Shown: positions 35,361-45,075 of the stretch, one piece after another
Numbering within the stretch: the first letter of the stretch is position 1
Layout: each line of letters starts with the position of its first letter
NCBI GenBank assembly: GCA_963682175.1
Contig: OY821772.1
Coordinates: forward strand, 52,846,925 to 52,910,924
Reading direction: 5' to 3'
DNA: 64,000 bases
From: Triglochin maritima
Lineage: Eukaryota; Streptophyta; Magnoliopsida; Alismatales; Juncaginaceae
The notes under the pieces: generated by a model
The model's database searches: none
What the model saw: only the letters and a program-made list of their open reading frames with translations
What the model was told of the DNA's origin: nothing
Program-made: the position numbers and the translations under genes

Positions 35361-35767
35361 TTTTATTATTTTTTTATTTTTTTATTAAAAAGATAATTGA
35401 TTATAAATTTAGATAATTACTAAATTAATTAATTAATAAGTTAATAATTACTATATTCGGATGACCGATACCCTTTCGGTACACCGAATAGAGATTTCCA
35501 GAGAAATGTCGAAACTACTGAGAATAAATATTCGGATAACCGGGTAGAGATCGGTAAACCGACACAATGATTCTAGGAAGATCAAAAACTTACTGTATTT
35601 ACGATCACGGTGGATCGATGGAAACTCGGTCATCCGCATGGAACATGTTCGGTAGACCGAGAAGCAAACGGTCGACCGTCCGACATCACCTTACAACGAG
35701 TTTTTGCAATTGATGAAAATTCAAAAAAAAATCAGATCCAACAATTTCAAAATCCAAAAAATTTCCA

Positions 35768-35880
35768 GGGGACGCTGCCCCCTTGCCACCCCCCCCCCCC
35801 CCCCCCCCCCGCCACCTCACCGGCGAGATGGAATGCCGCTCGCTTACCGGGGAGCGAGACCCCCGAACGGACCTGTCGAT
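35768..35880 (+). repeat. GC-rich module shared with 51399-51520
   Basis: GGGGACGCTGCCCCCTT, a poly(C) run (35789-35810), CACCTCACCGGCGAGATGG, GCCGCTCGCTTACCGG and GAGCGAGACCCCCGAACGG occur in the same order as on the minus strand of 51399-51520. Confidence 0.75.
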
Positions 35881-36087
35881 GTGGTATTTGTAAGTCGGGA
35901 GGTTTTACCACCGGGGATTTTGGATCTGAAATTTTTTGAAAATTTAATCACTTGCAAAAAAACTCATTGTAATTTGACCCCGTTACCACCAAAAATCTTG
36001 CAACAGAACCTCAAATAATTTGAGATAACACACCGTATAATTTTAAGAATTTATTTATATTTTATTTTTTATTTTTTATTATTAAAA

Positions 36088-36275
36088 AATACGGACGTCT
36101 GGCTAACACGCCTCCACCAACGTGGAGGCGTCTGGCTATCACGCCTCCACCTATGTGGAGGCGTCTTAGCCAGACGCATCCACGTTCGTGGAGGCGCCTC
36201 GTTAAGACGCCTCCACCTTGGTGGAGGCGTCTGGCTATCACGCCTCCACCATGGTTTATGCGTCGTATCCAGACG
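36088..36275. repeat. Palindromic GGAGGCGTCTGG array, right
   Basis: Five or six hairpin-capable units of the form GCCTCCACCNNNGTGGAGGCGTCTGGCTA(T/A)CAC. The core AGACGCC/GGCGTCT is shared with the left array, but the spacer differs. Confidence 0.9.
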
Positions 36276-36785
36276 CCCGAGTCGGAAAAAAAAATCCGCC
36301 TCCGTTACCTAGCCGGATTCAGGTGTTTCGCCAGACATTTTTGTGGTGTTGGTACTAGGAATGTGAGTAAAACTGAGTCAAATACCTTGTTTAAAGACAC
36401 TGGACGAAATGGGTATTAATTGATTTGTTAAGGGCAAAAAGGTAATTTTTTGGGCGATTTAAGTAATTTTCCGGCGACGAATAGTAGTTCCCTATTAATA
36501 GCACCTTAATGTTGGGTAGTATTTTAATTTGTGTAGGCATTATGATTTATTGTACCATCCAAGATATCTTAACAATCTTTCTACTTTATTCTCACAATAA
36601 CCATAAATTGATAGGAAATGAAATAGCTGTTAACTGGAAAAATCCCATAATGTATGATTTGATCACTTCTCACTAGGAAACACGTCATTCTAAAACATTG
36701 AAGGTTAATACGAGAAGTTTAATATAATGAATTTAATTAATCTGAGTCGTACGACAAATTTAATAATAAGCGAAGTCATGATTTT

Positions 36786-37037
36786 ATATACTATTTTTTT
36801 CTTGGGTATCCATCGAAAACATCAAAATTAGCATGATACACATGTTTCTATGTATATTGGTCTGACACTCATCATCTGGATTCAAAATTACTCTCATGCA
36901 CATCCGTTAGATTCTCGTAACGATCTAATTGATATGAGTCTCACATTAACTGGTGTGCACGATAATAATTTTCAACCAGAAGCATGAGCATCACGTTAAA
37001 ATTAATTTTTTGAATGAGTACCCAAGAAAAAAAATCA
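36786..37037 (+). mobile_element. MITE copy A (about 250 bp)
   Basis: It starts TTTTTTCTTGGGTATCCAT and ends GAGTACCCAAGAAAAAA, so its own ends are inverted repeats. The whole unit matches the reverse complement of 37340-37610 (shared CATCAAAATTAGCATGATAC, GGTTGAAAAT..., GAGTCTCAC...TTAA). Superfamily unknown. Confidence 0.65.
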
Positions 37038-37339
37038 TTTTAATATCCCTCGCCCTTTCTTCTTTAGTCTTTAAGATCAGACGACCAAATCCTACTCATT
37101 CCGTTATTTTATATATCTCTAACGTTATGTGTTATTTTCTAAAGAGAAACTCTCGTTACTTTTAAACTCTTGTTTTTAACACTCAAATCCAAAACTTCAC
37201 TGTTCTGTTATCCATTCCATATCATATCCAAGTCCCCAAGGTTGACTATTTAATATTAGATGAAAAAATGAAAAATTGATTGACCAATTGATCCACAATC
37301 GTCCAATCTGGAGTAAATATTATCCAATCCTAACCGAGT

Positions 37340-37610
37340 TTTTTTTTTACTTCGGTACACATTAAAAAGATCAAAATTAATGTAATACTCGTACTTTTGG
37401 TTGAAAATTGCTTTCTTGTACATAAGTTAACGTGCGACTCACGTCTGTTAGACTCCCAAGACGGAAATAATTATGAGAGTCTATCGGGTGATGGTCCGAC
37501 CCTACTGTGCATAAAGTAATATTCAATATAAAAATAGGAACGGTACCAATATAAAAAGAAACATATACATGATGCTAATTTTAATTTTGATGTACCAAAA
37601 CAAAAACCCT
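37340..37610 (-). mobile_element. MITE copy B, inverted relative to copy A
   Basis: CTTCGGTACACATT...GATGTACCAAAAC is the inverted, diverged counterpart of copy A. The two form an inverted pair with a spacer of about 300 bp. Confidence 0.65.
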
Positions 37611-38486
37611 TTTATATACCCAACGACAATAACGTTAAAGTCCAATCAATCTAATTTGACATACATTTGAAAAGAAACTGCCGTGCAGGTGGGGTCGTTC
37701 ACCAAACTCCAAACTGACGTTGAGCAAAAATTCCATAAACAGTAATACCATCACTCAACAACATAAAGTCATAAACTATATTAACAAATGGACGATAATT
37801 CTCGTTTAAGACTTTACTTTGAACCCCATCACCAGTTCACCACCTAAAAGATCTTACTTCCCTTGACCCCACCACTTTGAACACCTATAAAACAGATGGC
37901 CAATCTCAACACCCTATACTTCCTAAGTTCCTAGTCCTGAAACATTAATTTATCCACAAAAATCCAACCTTTTTTCTAGGAATGGTTTTAACCTTTAAGT
38001 GACATTGATAAAGTAAAAAAAAAGGTCTTCTTAGCCACTTAGCTCCAACATTCTATTTCATCTTTTACTATTCCCATCGGATATTTAAGAGATCTTTTAC
38101 CTTCAAGTAGCCAAAACCACTTTCAGAAAGAAAAAAAAACCCTTCAAGTAGTCAAAACCAAATGCTAACCTTGGTTAGTTAGAAAATGCTACATACAATA
38201 GGTTTGAACATTTTAATTTAAGGGAAATTTTCTTTTACTTTCTCCATTACTTTTAATCTCTTCAATCGACTATATCATGTGGTGTTTTTTTTGTATATAT
38301 TCTTGTGATCCTTTACAATGCATATACATTAATTTACTTCATGCAACACCCACCAGATATTCAATGCTGGTGTTAATAAGAAGGGAAAGATGAACACGGC
38401 CTTAAAATTAGGTGGCGTCTGTTTGCGGGGTGACCCACATCAGCACATGGATTACCAATTTAGATATTGTTAGAAGTAAGACAATT

Positions 38487-38487
<1 letters not shown>

Positions 38488-38524
<37 letters not shown>
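38488..38524. repeat. 37-base poly(C) tract
   Basis: An uninterrupted C run 5' of the CYP86A gene, about 520 bp upstream of its ATG. Other poly(C) runs occur at 9054-9079, 35789-35810 and 54121-54134, within TE sequences. Confidence 0.9.
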
Positions 38525-38526
<2 letters not shown>

Positions 38527-38969
38527 ACAAAAAAAGTATTAAACCAGAAAAAAAAATGCTGACCACCCTCCCCATCCACCTCCATCCGTATCCATGCAAA
38601 TCACAAAGATTGACCACGTAAAACAATACACCCAACTCTAACCACCTTCCAATATATATCCAACTCACAACACATTCGACTCTACAATACATGACTAGTC
38701 ACAATCATAGAAGGAGAGGCATCAACCAACAAGAGTAAAAGAAAAGGCCGGACCCAACGACCTCTTACAGCATTTAATGGCGTCTCTCAGATGGTGAGTC
38801 CATTTATGTTCGAGAGGTGCAAGAAGGAGAAAAAGCAAGGAAGGAAAAGAAAAGAGAGAAGAAGGTATTTGTGATTCGATGGACAAGAAGATAGAGAGGT
38901 AGTGTATAACAGTCTGTCCTTCTTAAATGCTCTTGATCACCGCCCCACCCATCAACTCCCTCTACACTC

Positions 38970-38977
38970 TTATAAAA
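38970..38977 (+). promoter_or_regulatory. TATA box of the CYP86A gene
   Basis: TTATAAAA in ACTCTTATAAAACCTCC lies 70-77 bases upstream of the ATG at 39047. That implies a 5' UTR of roughly 40-50 nt, CT/AC-rich as in many plant leaders. Confidence 0.7.
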
Positions 38978-39046
38978 CCTCCTCCCCTCCTCCTCCCTAC
39001 TTCCCACAATTAATTAAACACAACACACCACCCTACCAAATCACCA

Positions 39047-40681
39047 ATGGACATCTTTGTTGTGGTTTTGTTCTTCACCGCCGTGGCGGCGTACATTGTG
39101 TGGTTCTCAAGGCTTTCCCGGTCGCTGACCGGCCCGAGGTTGTGGCCGTTGCTTGGTAGCTTACCGGGGCTTATCCAGAACTGCGCTCGGATGCACGACT
39201 GGATCGCCGACAACCTCAAGGCCACCGGAGGGACTTACCAGACGTGCACGTGCGCTGTCCCTTTCCTCGCCCGCAAGCAGGGCCTCACCACCGTCACTTG
39301 CGACTCCAAGAACTTGGAACACGTTCTCAAGACCCGCTTCGACAACTACCCGAAGGGACCCACCTGGCACGCCGTCTTCCATGACCTCCTCGGCGATGGC
39401 ATCTTCAACTCCGACGGTGACACCTGGCTTTTCCAGAGGAAGACCGCGGCTTTGGAGTTCACAACTAGGACTCTCCGGCAGGCGATGTCGAGGTGGGTTA
39501 CCAGAGCGATCCACCTCCGGCTTCTTCCCATTCTCGATTCCGCCCGGAAGGCGAATTCGAGTGTCGATTTGCAGGATCTGCTCCTCCGGCTTACGTTTGA
39601 TAATATTTGTGGTCTTGCCTTCGGGAAGGACCCCGAGACGTTGGCGGCTGGGTTACCGGAGAATGCGTTTGCCAACGCGTTCGATAGGGCGACCGAGGCG
39701 TCTTTGCACCGGTTCATTCTCCCGGAGTTCATGTGGAAGCTGAAGAAGTTACTGAGACTCGGCATGGAGGTGACACTTACCGAGAGCGTTACCCACGTGG
39801 AGGAGTACCTTTCGAGTGTCATCAAAGCCAGAAAGCTCGAGCTCGACTCGCAACAACTACAGCAGCACGACGACTTGCTCTCGCGGTTCATGAAGAAGGG
39901 CTCTTACTCCAACTCTTTCCTCCAACACGTCGCGCTCAATTTCATACTCGCCGGCCGAGACACCTCCTCGGTGGCACTCAGCTGGTTCTTCTGGCTCATG
40001 ACGCAGAATCCGGCCATCGAACGGAAGATCCTCGAAGAAATTTGCTCGACTTTGGCCGACACGAGAGGCGACGACACGACGAAATGGCTAGCGGAGCCGT
40101 TAACCTTCGACGAGGCCGACCGTCTTGTTTACCTAAAGTCCGCCTTATCGGAAACCCTCCGCCTCTACCCTTCCGTCCCGGAGGACTCCAAACACGTGGT
40201 CGAAGACGACGTCTTACCCGACGGCACGTTCGTGCCGGCGGGGTCAGCGGTGACCTACTCGATCTACTCGGCGGGTAGGATGAAATCAGTTTGGGGTGAA
40301 GACTGCATGGAATTCCGTCCGGATCGGTGGTTGTCTCCGGACGGCAAGCAGTTCCAACCCCAGGACGCGTTCCGTTTCGTTGCGTTCAACGCGGGGCCGC
40401 GCATATGCCTCGGTAAAGACCTTGCATACCTCCAGATGAAGTCCATCGCGGCGGGGGTCCTCCTCCGGTACCGCCTGGAAGTCGCCTCCGGGCACCGAGT
40501 CGAGCAGAAGATGTCGCTGACATTGTTCATGAAGTACGGACTGAGAGTGAACGTGAAGACAAGGGACTTGTCGGAGGTGTCGGCGGCGGTGAGGGCTCGC
40601 CGGAGTGGAGTAAATGGAGGGACACTTGGGTTGGTTGGGGTTGGTGAGGCGGGAGTTAAGGTGGTTGCCACTGTTGCGTAG
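39047..40681 (+). CDS. CYP86A: Cytochrome P450, CYP86A family fatty acid omega-hydroxylase
   Basis: A single uninterrupted frame of 544 residues. An N-terminal membrane anchor ([16 protein letters not shown]) is followed by a family-typical [14 protein letters not shown] hinge. The I-helix AGRDTSS is near residue 303, ExxR (ETLR) near 370, and the heme loop [12 protein letters not shown] has its Cys near 455. [17 protein letters not shown] and the [13 protein letters not shown] ending are typical of CYP86A. Family enzymes sit in the ER and hydroxylate fatty acids at the omega carbon for cutin and suberin monomers. The coding sequence is far more GC-rich than its surroundings, a feature of the frame itself. 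The exact member (A1/A2/A4/A7/A8-type) cannot be assigned by eye. Confidence 0.96.
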   Translation: MDIFVVVLFFTAVAAYIVWFSRLSRSLTGPRLWPLLGSLPGLIQNCARMHDWIADNLKATGGTYQTCTCAVPFLARKQGLTTVTCDSKNLEHVLKTRFDNYPKGPTWHAVFHDLLGDGIFNSDGDTWLFQRKTAALEFTTRTLRQAMSRWVTRAIHLRLLPILDSARKANSSVDLQDLLLRLTFDNICGLAFGKDPETLAAGLPENAFANAFDRATEASLHRFILPEFMWKLKKLLRLGMEVTLTESVTHVEEYLSSVIKARKLELDSQQLQQHDDLLSRFMKKGSYSNSFLQHVALNFILAGRDTSSVALSWFFWLMTQNPAIERKILEEICSTLADTRGDDTTKWLAEPLTFDEADRLVYLKSALSETLRLYPSVPEDSKHVVEDDVLPDGTFVPAGSAVTYSIYSAGRMKSVWGEDCMEFRPDRWLSPDGKQFQPQDAFRFVAFNAGPRICLGKDLAYLQMKSIAAGVLLRYRLEVASGHRVEQKMSLTLFMKYGLRVNVKTRDLSEVSAAVRARRSGVNGGTLGLVGVGEAGVKVVATVA

Positions 40682-41059
40682 GCACGAGAAGATAGACACG
40701 TGCGTGCGGTCTCATGTTTGTTCGGTTTTGTGTGTGAATATATTAGTGGTTGGATGGGAATTGGGAACAGAGAAGAAGGTGGTGGGTGGAGTGGGATTTT
40801 GAAAAGAGTGGTACGTACGTAGCAATTCAAATTTTATTAGAAGAAATTCGGAGGGGCCGGTTTTGGCTTTCCTCTCGCATATACTTTCTTTCTATATGAT
40901 TATGAATATTTGCAAAGGTAATAAATAAGATGGCCGGGTTCGTGGCAGTGGGAGTGTTGTTGGGCTTGGTTGTTGTTTCACATGAATGGTAACCATCTAT
41001 ATTGTTCTTTGATTGATCAAACACTTTAGTACATGTGATCTGCATGTTCTATTCTTTTC

Positions 41060-41342
41060 TTGTTCTGATGGTGATTTAGAAGAAGACAACAGTACTACTA
41101 CACTAGTGACATGTTTTGATCCTACGGTCTTCAAACTTGGGTTAAAAGTGTATAAACAAGATCCAACATGGCATACCATGGAACCAGCTGATTGGGGGAA
41201 GAAGCTGAAACTGGTGGAAATGGAATTAACTTCCACATGCACGCTGCCATTTCCCATCAATGAGACGGCCCAATTTGGCTTCGACACTGCCTTCCATCAG
41301 AACAAATTTGGAGGGTTCTCTTACAGACGCATGTGGAATTAA
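41060..41342 (+). pseudogene. Unrecognised short frame, possible gene fragment
   Basis: A frame of about 95 residues (DGDLEEDNSTTTLVTCFDPTVF..., ending FGGFSYRRMWN, stop after 41339) has balanced composition unlike the surrounding low-complexity frames. I do not recognise a family. It lies between the CYP86A gene and the YODA-like pseudogene copy. It may be an exon relic moved with the duplication, or chance. Confidence 0.25.
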
Positions 41343-41599
41343 CACGAGCAAAAGTTGGCTTTTGATGCTTGCTTGCTTACTGGCTTACTGTGGCCCTATG
41401 TGGTGGCTTTTGGGAAGAGAGGTGCTAGTTTTGAAAAGAATGGATTGTGCAGGGCTGGACTGTGAAGATGCCGTTCATCAACTCGTTGCTATTTTTTCCA
41501 GGACGGGTTTGGAATGTGGAAGTTGACTAGTGTTGATGCCTAAGATGGTATTAATACGAAAAAGGTCGTTGTTATTGTTAAACCAGTAATTCTACTGTT

Positions 41600-43055
41600 A
41601 TTTCTGCGTCTGAAAGTTCCCTGAGCTTTTCAAGGTTAGTGATGGCCAGTAATATTTGCCTTCTTACCACCATAGACCATGTGATTTTATTGTTTTTCTC
41701 TCGAGTTTTTTTTTACTCTTCTTCTCTGTTAATTTCATTGAGGTATGTGATCTGTATGCATAAGTTTTTAAATTCTAATGGTCTTAATATGGTATGCTGA
41801 TTTTGATTTCAGGTGCCAATCCAGCGTCCAGAATTCATATCGTACTGCTTTGAGAAGTGCATCACACAGTTCATTGTCAAGCTCTTGTAAGAGTCCGTCG
41901 AGAATAGAACATTCCGAGCATAATTCAAGCTTTAGGCTTAATTTTAGCAAAGAAGTCCCTCTCTGTTTCAGAAACATAAAGGCAGAGTTTAGTGGGAACG
42001 AATATGGCAAAACAGTTGCTTATGCAGCAGATTCAGGGTAGCCATGAACACTCTCTGATTCCGAGTACTAGAACGATAGCTTGACGATACAATGTGGTGC
42101 CATCACTTCTGTTTCTCAACCTGTCGAGGTTTAACAAGAAATTAAACACAAAGTTATTGCCTCCCACTTCCACCACAACCTTCAAACGCTTCATCTTCTT
42201 GGCCTCTTCACCAACCTATTGGGTATCCTACAAAACCCCAACCATTCCTCACAACATAGGGATCATGTTTCACGCAGGAAGAAAGGGTAACTGATAGGAT
42301 GGGTAACTTTTGGGCATGTTTACATCGGATTTTACAGTAACTTACCTGGCTTTAACTCTTTGTTTTTTTTTTGTTTACTTGTATACCACTTTTGTGTGGA
42401 TGAAATATTGTGATATTGAATTCTTACATTTTTGTTTATATGTTTTTACATTACATTGTAAAAACAAGATGACCACAAACTTCACTTGGTAATACGCCAA
42501 TACCTTTTTTTTGTTTTAGTTTATGTACTGTTTGTCAATCTCAGCAGCATTTATTTATTTATTTTATATAGAACTTTTTTTAAGGGATATAGTTAGGAAA
42601 CAAGGTATCTTTCATCATCGTGTTTTGAAGCACTCGAAAGAATATTATTTGTTGCGGTCATGCAAAAAAGGTTATTATGAAAGGTTAATTTTGGTTTCTT
42701 CTGAAATAACTTTTAAAAGGGAAGTTTTAGTATCTCTATCTCAAGATTCTCAACTGTGGGACCATATTTCTTCAAAAGATTTTGTCGATGGAAATACAGG
42801 CTTCCAGAGACATACCTGCAGAAGCAAGCAAAAATTAATCGAAATAGCACTTCATTTTAGCTCCCAAGTTAGAAAAAATTATTAAGTTTAAGGCATGTTG
42901 TTAACACACCATTGGACTAAGATAGCGCGGGCTGCTAGTGATGTAGAACCTCTACTGATAGATATCTTGATGCATAACTTTTGCGTTGTTTGATATTCTC
43001 CAAATGATTAGATCTTTGCTCATCCTGAGTGCTCATGTATTGTTAGGTCATCTAG
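41600..43055 (+). pseudogene. Truncated copy of the YODA-like MAPKKK gene (exon 1 end to intron 2)
   Basis: Nearly collinear with 55995-57780. It has the end of exon 1 (CTGAAAGTTCCCTGAGC), intron 1 (TGATGGCCAG..., TGGTATGCTGATTTTGATTTCAG), exon 2 (CGTACTGCTTTGAGAAGTGC...), and intron 2 up to TTTGATATTCTCC. Exon 2 lacks roughly the part corresponding to 56520-56745, and many small indels and stops break the frame. All kinase-domain exons beyond GTAACTTTTGGGCATG are missing. The retention of intron sequence shows a DNA-level segmental copy rather than retroposition. Confidence 0.92.
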
Positions 43056-43137
43056 GCTCGTATTTATTCGGCCCACTATGGCCCATTGGAGCAAAATTAG
43101 CCGTTGGATTATGGCTAGGTATGGAAGTCTATTGTAA

Positions 43138-43928
43138 GAGCATCTTTGACGCTGAAAAAACTGGGGGCGGAGCGGGATTCAACCCACCCCCCGGTTCTCT
43201 TAGCGCGCGAAACTCGGAGGTCGGGTCTCGACCTGGGTCGGCAACTTGACCTGATTTGGGACCCGGGTTGGCTACGTGGCCAACCTGGGTTGGTTGTTTT
43301 TTTTAAAAAATAAATTATTAAAATTTTATTTTTTATTTGTTTAATATATTTTTATTGATATATATATTTTTATATAATTATAATTATTTTTTGAAAATTA
43401 AAACAAATAATCGAATACCCTACCTTTTCTCTCATCTACGTTATTTGGAGATCAATCTTTGGAAAAAAAATTAATTTTAAAAAATCTTAAAAAATGAAAA
43501 CAAATAAAAAACACATTTTCAGAAAAAAAATTTGAAAAAAAGATTTAAAACGACTTTAAAATAAATATATTAACATTATTAACTATTATCAATATTAAAA
43601 AAATTAGGTAAATTATTTAATTGATATGTATATTGTTTTATATAATTAGAATTAATTTCTAAGAATTAAAATAAATGAAAATTAATAATATAAAATCGTT
43701 GTAAAAATAATTTATTTAATAATTTGTGACTTTGTGTATTTTTGTGGTGGAATAAAAAATGAGGTAAAAAGAAATAAATTGGAGGAGAGAGTGTGTTGAA
43801 AATGGGGTTGGGGTTAAGAGATGAAAAATGTGTTGGGTTAAGTTATGGGTTGTATAGTGTTTTCTACTGACGTGGTGAAGAGAGAAACTTGATTAGAGGG
43901 GATTTTTGGGTTGGGGTTAATGGTGCTC
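43138..43928 (-). mobile_element. Non-autonomous Harbinger-family element (791 bp, TSD TAA)
   Basis: TAA (43135-43137 and 43929-43931) flanks GAGCATCTTTGACG...GGTTAATGGTGCTC. Its right ~190 bp, inverted, match the left end of the coding element at 44389 (ACCCCAACCC, CACGTCAG...AAAACACTAT, CTCTCTCCTCC, TTTTTACCTCATTTT). Its left ~130 bp match the inverted right end of that element (GACCTGGGTC, ACGTGGCCAACCTGGGTTGG). It is therefore a deletion derivative of the same family, lacking both genes. Confidence 0.88.
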
Positions 43929-45075
43929 TAAACCAATAGTCCAATACCATGTCAACAATTTGTTGCACCTAATTACCTAAACCTTTTTCTATGATTACCA
44001 GTGAACAGAAGAGCTGGAGAGGAGGTTCATTGTTTGTGTTGGTGTGAATTCTCTTCAAGTTCTAACCTAACAGTCATAAGGTTTGGATGTAATCGAGTAA
44101 ATGATGAATTAACATCAAACTGGTAGATCTGAGGAAATCATATAACAAATCATTATTCCATTAGCCGATGCTCGCTGCATGCATGCACTAATATAATCTG
44201 CATACTCTCCTCCTTGGAGAAGAGGGAAGGTGTAAACTGTAGAGTAACAACATGTCCGCTGTTTTGAAAATTGAAATAGATAAATTTCTTTGAATATTTA
44301 CCGAGGTATTATTGTGTATCATCCATACACAAAAGTAAGACAACAAAACGTAAAACTTTGGCCTGGCATTAATAATATTCTAACTTAAGGCCATCTTTAA
44401 CCCCAACCCCAAATATCTTGACACGTCAGCTTTCTCTCTCTGTCACGTCAGCAAAAAACACTATGCAACCCACAACCCAACCCAACCCATTTTTCTCTTC
44501 TTAACCTCAACCCCACTTTTAACACTCTCTCTCCTCCACATCATTTCTTTTTACCTCATTTTCTATATCAACATAATAATTCACAAACTATTAAATTTAT
44601 TATTTTTATAATAACTTAATCTAATTAACTTACAATAATTACGAACAACACATAATAATTAGATTTTATTAAAATTCGACAATTACATATTATCAACGTT
44701 CAGGCACCGCCTAGGCGAGCCTAGGCGGCCGGCGGCGTCCGGTCGCCTGGGCGATCGCCTAGGCGGTTGTGCGACCGCCCAGGGCTGGGCGGTAATTTTT
44801 TTTTTTTTAAATTCAATTAATTTTCATAAAATAGATAAAAAAATCAGGAAAAATCGGGAAAAATAGAAAAAAATACACAAATATTTTCTAAAACTACCAT
44901 ACATGTTTAGGCTTCGAAAAGACACCTAGTTCCTCGACCAAGGCCTCACTAGGCACCCCCTCTACCCACCTAAACACTTAGGTATACAATTTATTGCTCA
45001 GTAGTACGATTACAAAGTAACTCAGAGTTCATACAATAGTAGATAAAAGAGAAAGTAGAATTACAAGCTAACTAA

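Larger units (their letters stand above)
34923..36493. mobile_element. Non-autonomous long-TIR element, probably MULE (1571 bp)
   Basis: The left arm (CTATTCGTCACC...ACTTAAATCGCCC...ATTACCATTTTGCCCTT, 34931-34986) matches the reverse complement of the right arm (about 36428-36486: CTATTCGTCGCC...TTACTTAAATCGCCC...ATTACCTTTTTGCCCTT). It is flanked by TATTAATA on both sides (34915-34922 and 36494-36501). Long TIRs with an 8-9-bp target duplication suggest Mutator-like. No transposase is present. The interior carries two AGACGCC arrays, a stretch of decayed CGGT-NN-ACCG palindromes (35455-35680), a 22-base poly(C) run and a GC-rich module shared with 51399-51520. Confidence 0.75.

Noticed and set aside
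38408..38692. Open frames with polyglycine or polyproline
   Set aside because: Created by the 37-base C run.
39153..39743. Alternative plus-strand frame inside CYP86A
   Set aside because: High-GC shadow frame without P450 motifs.
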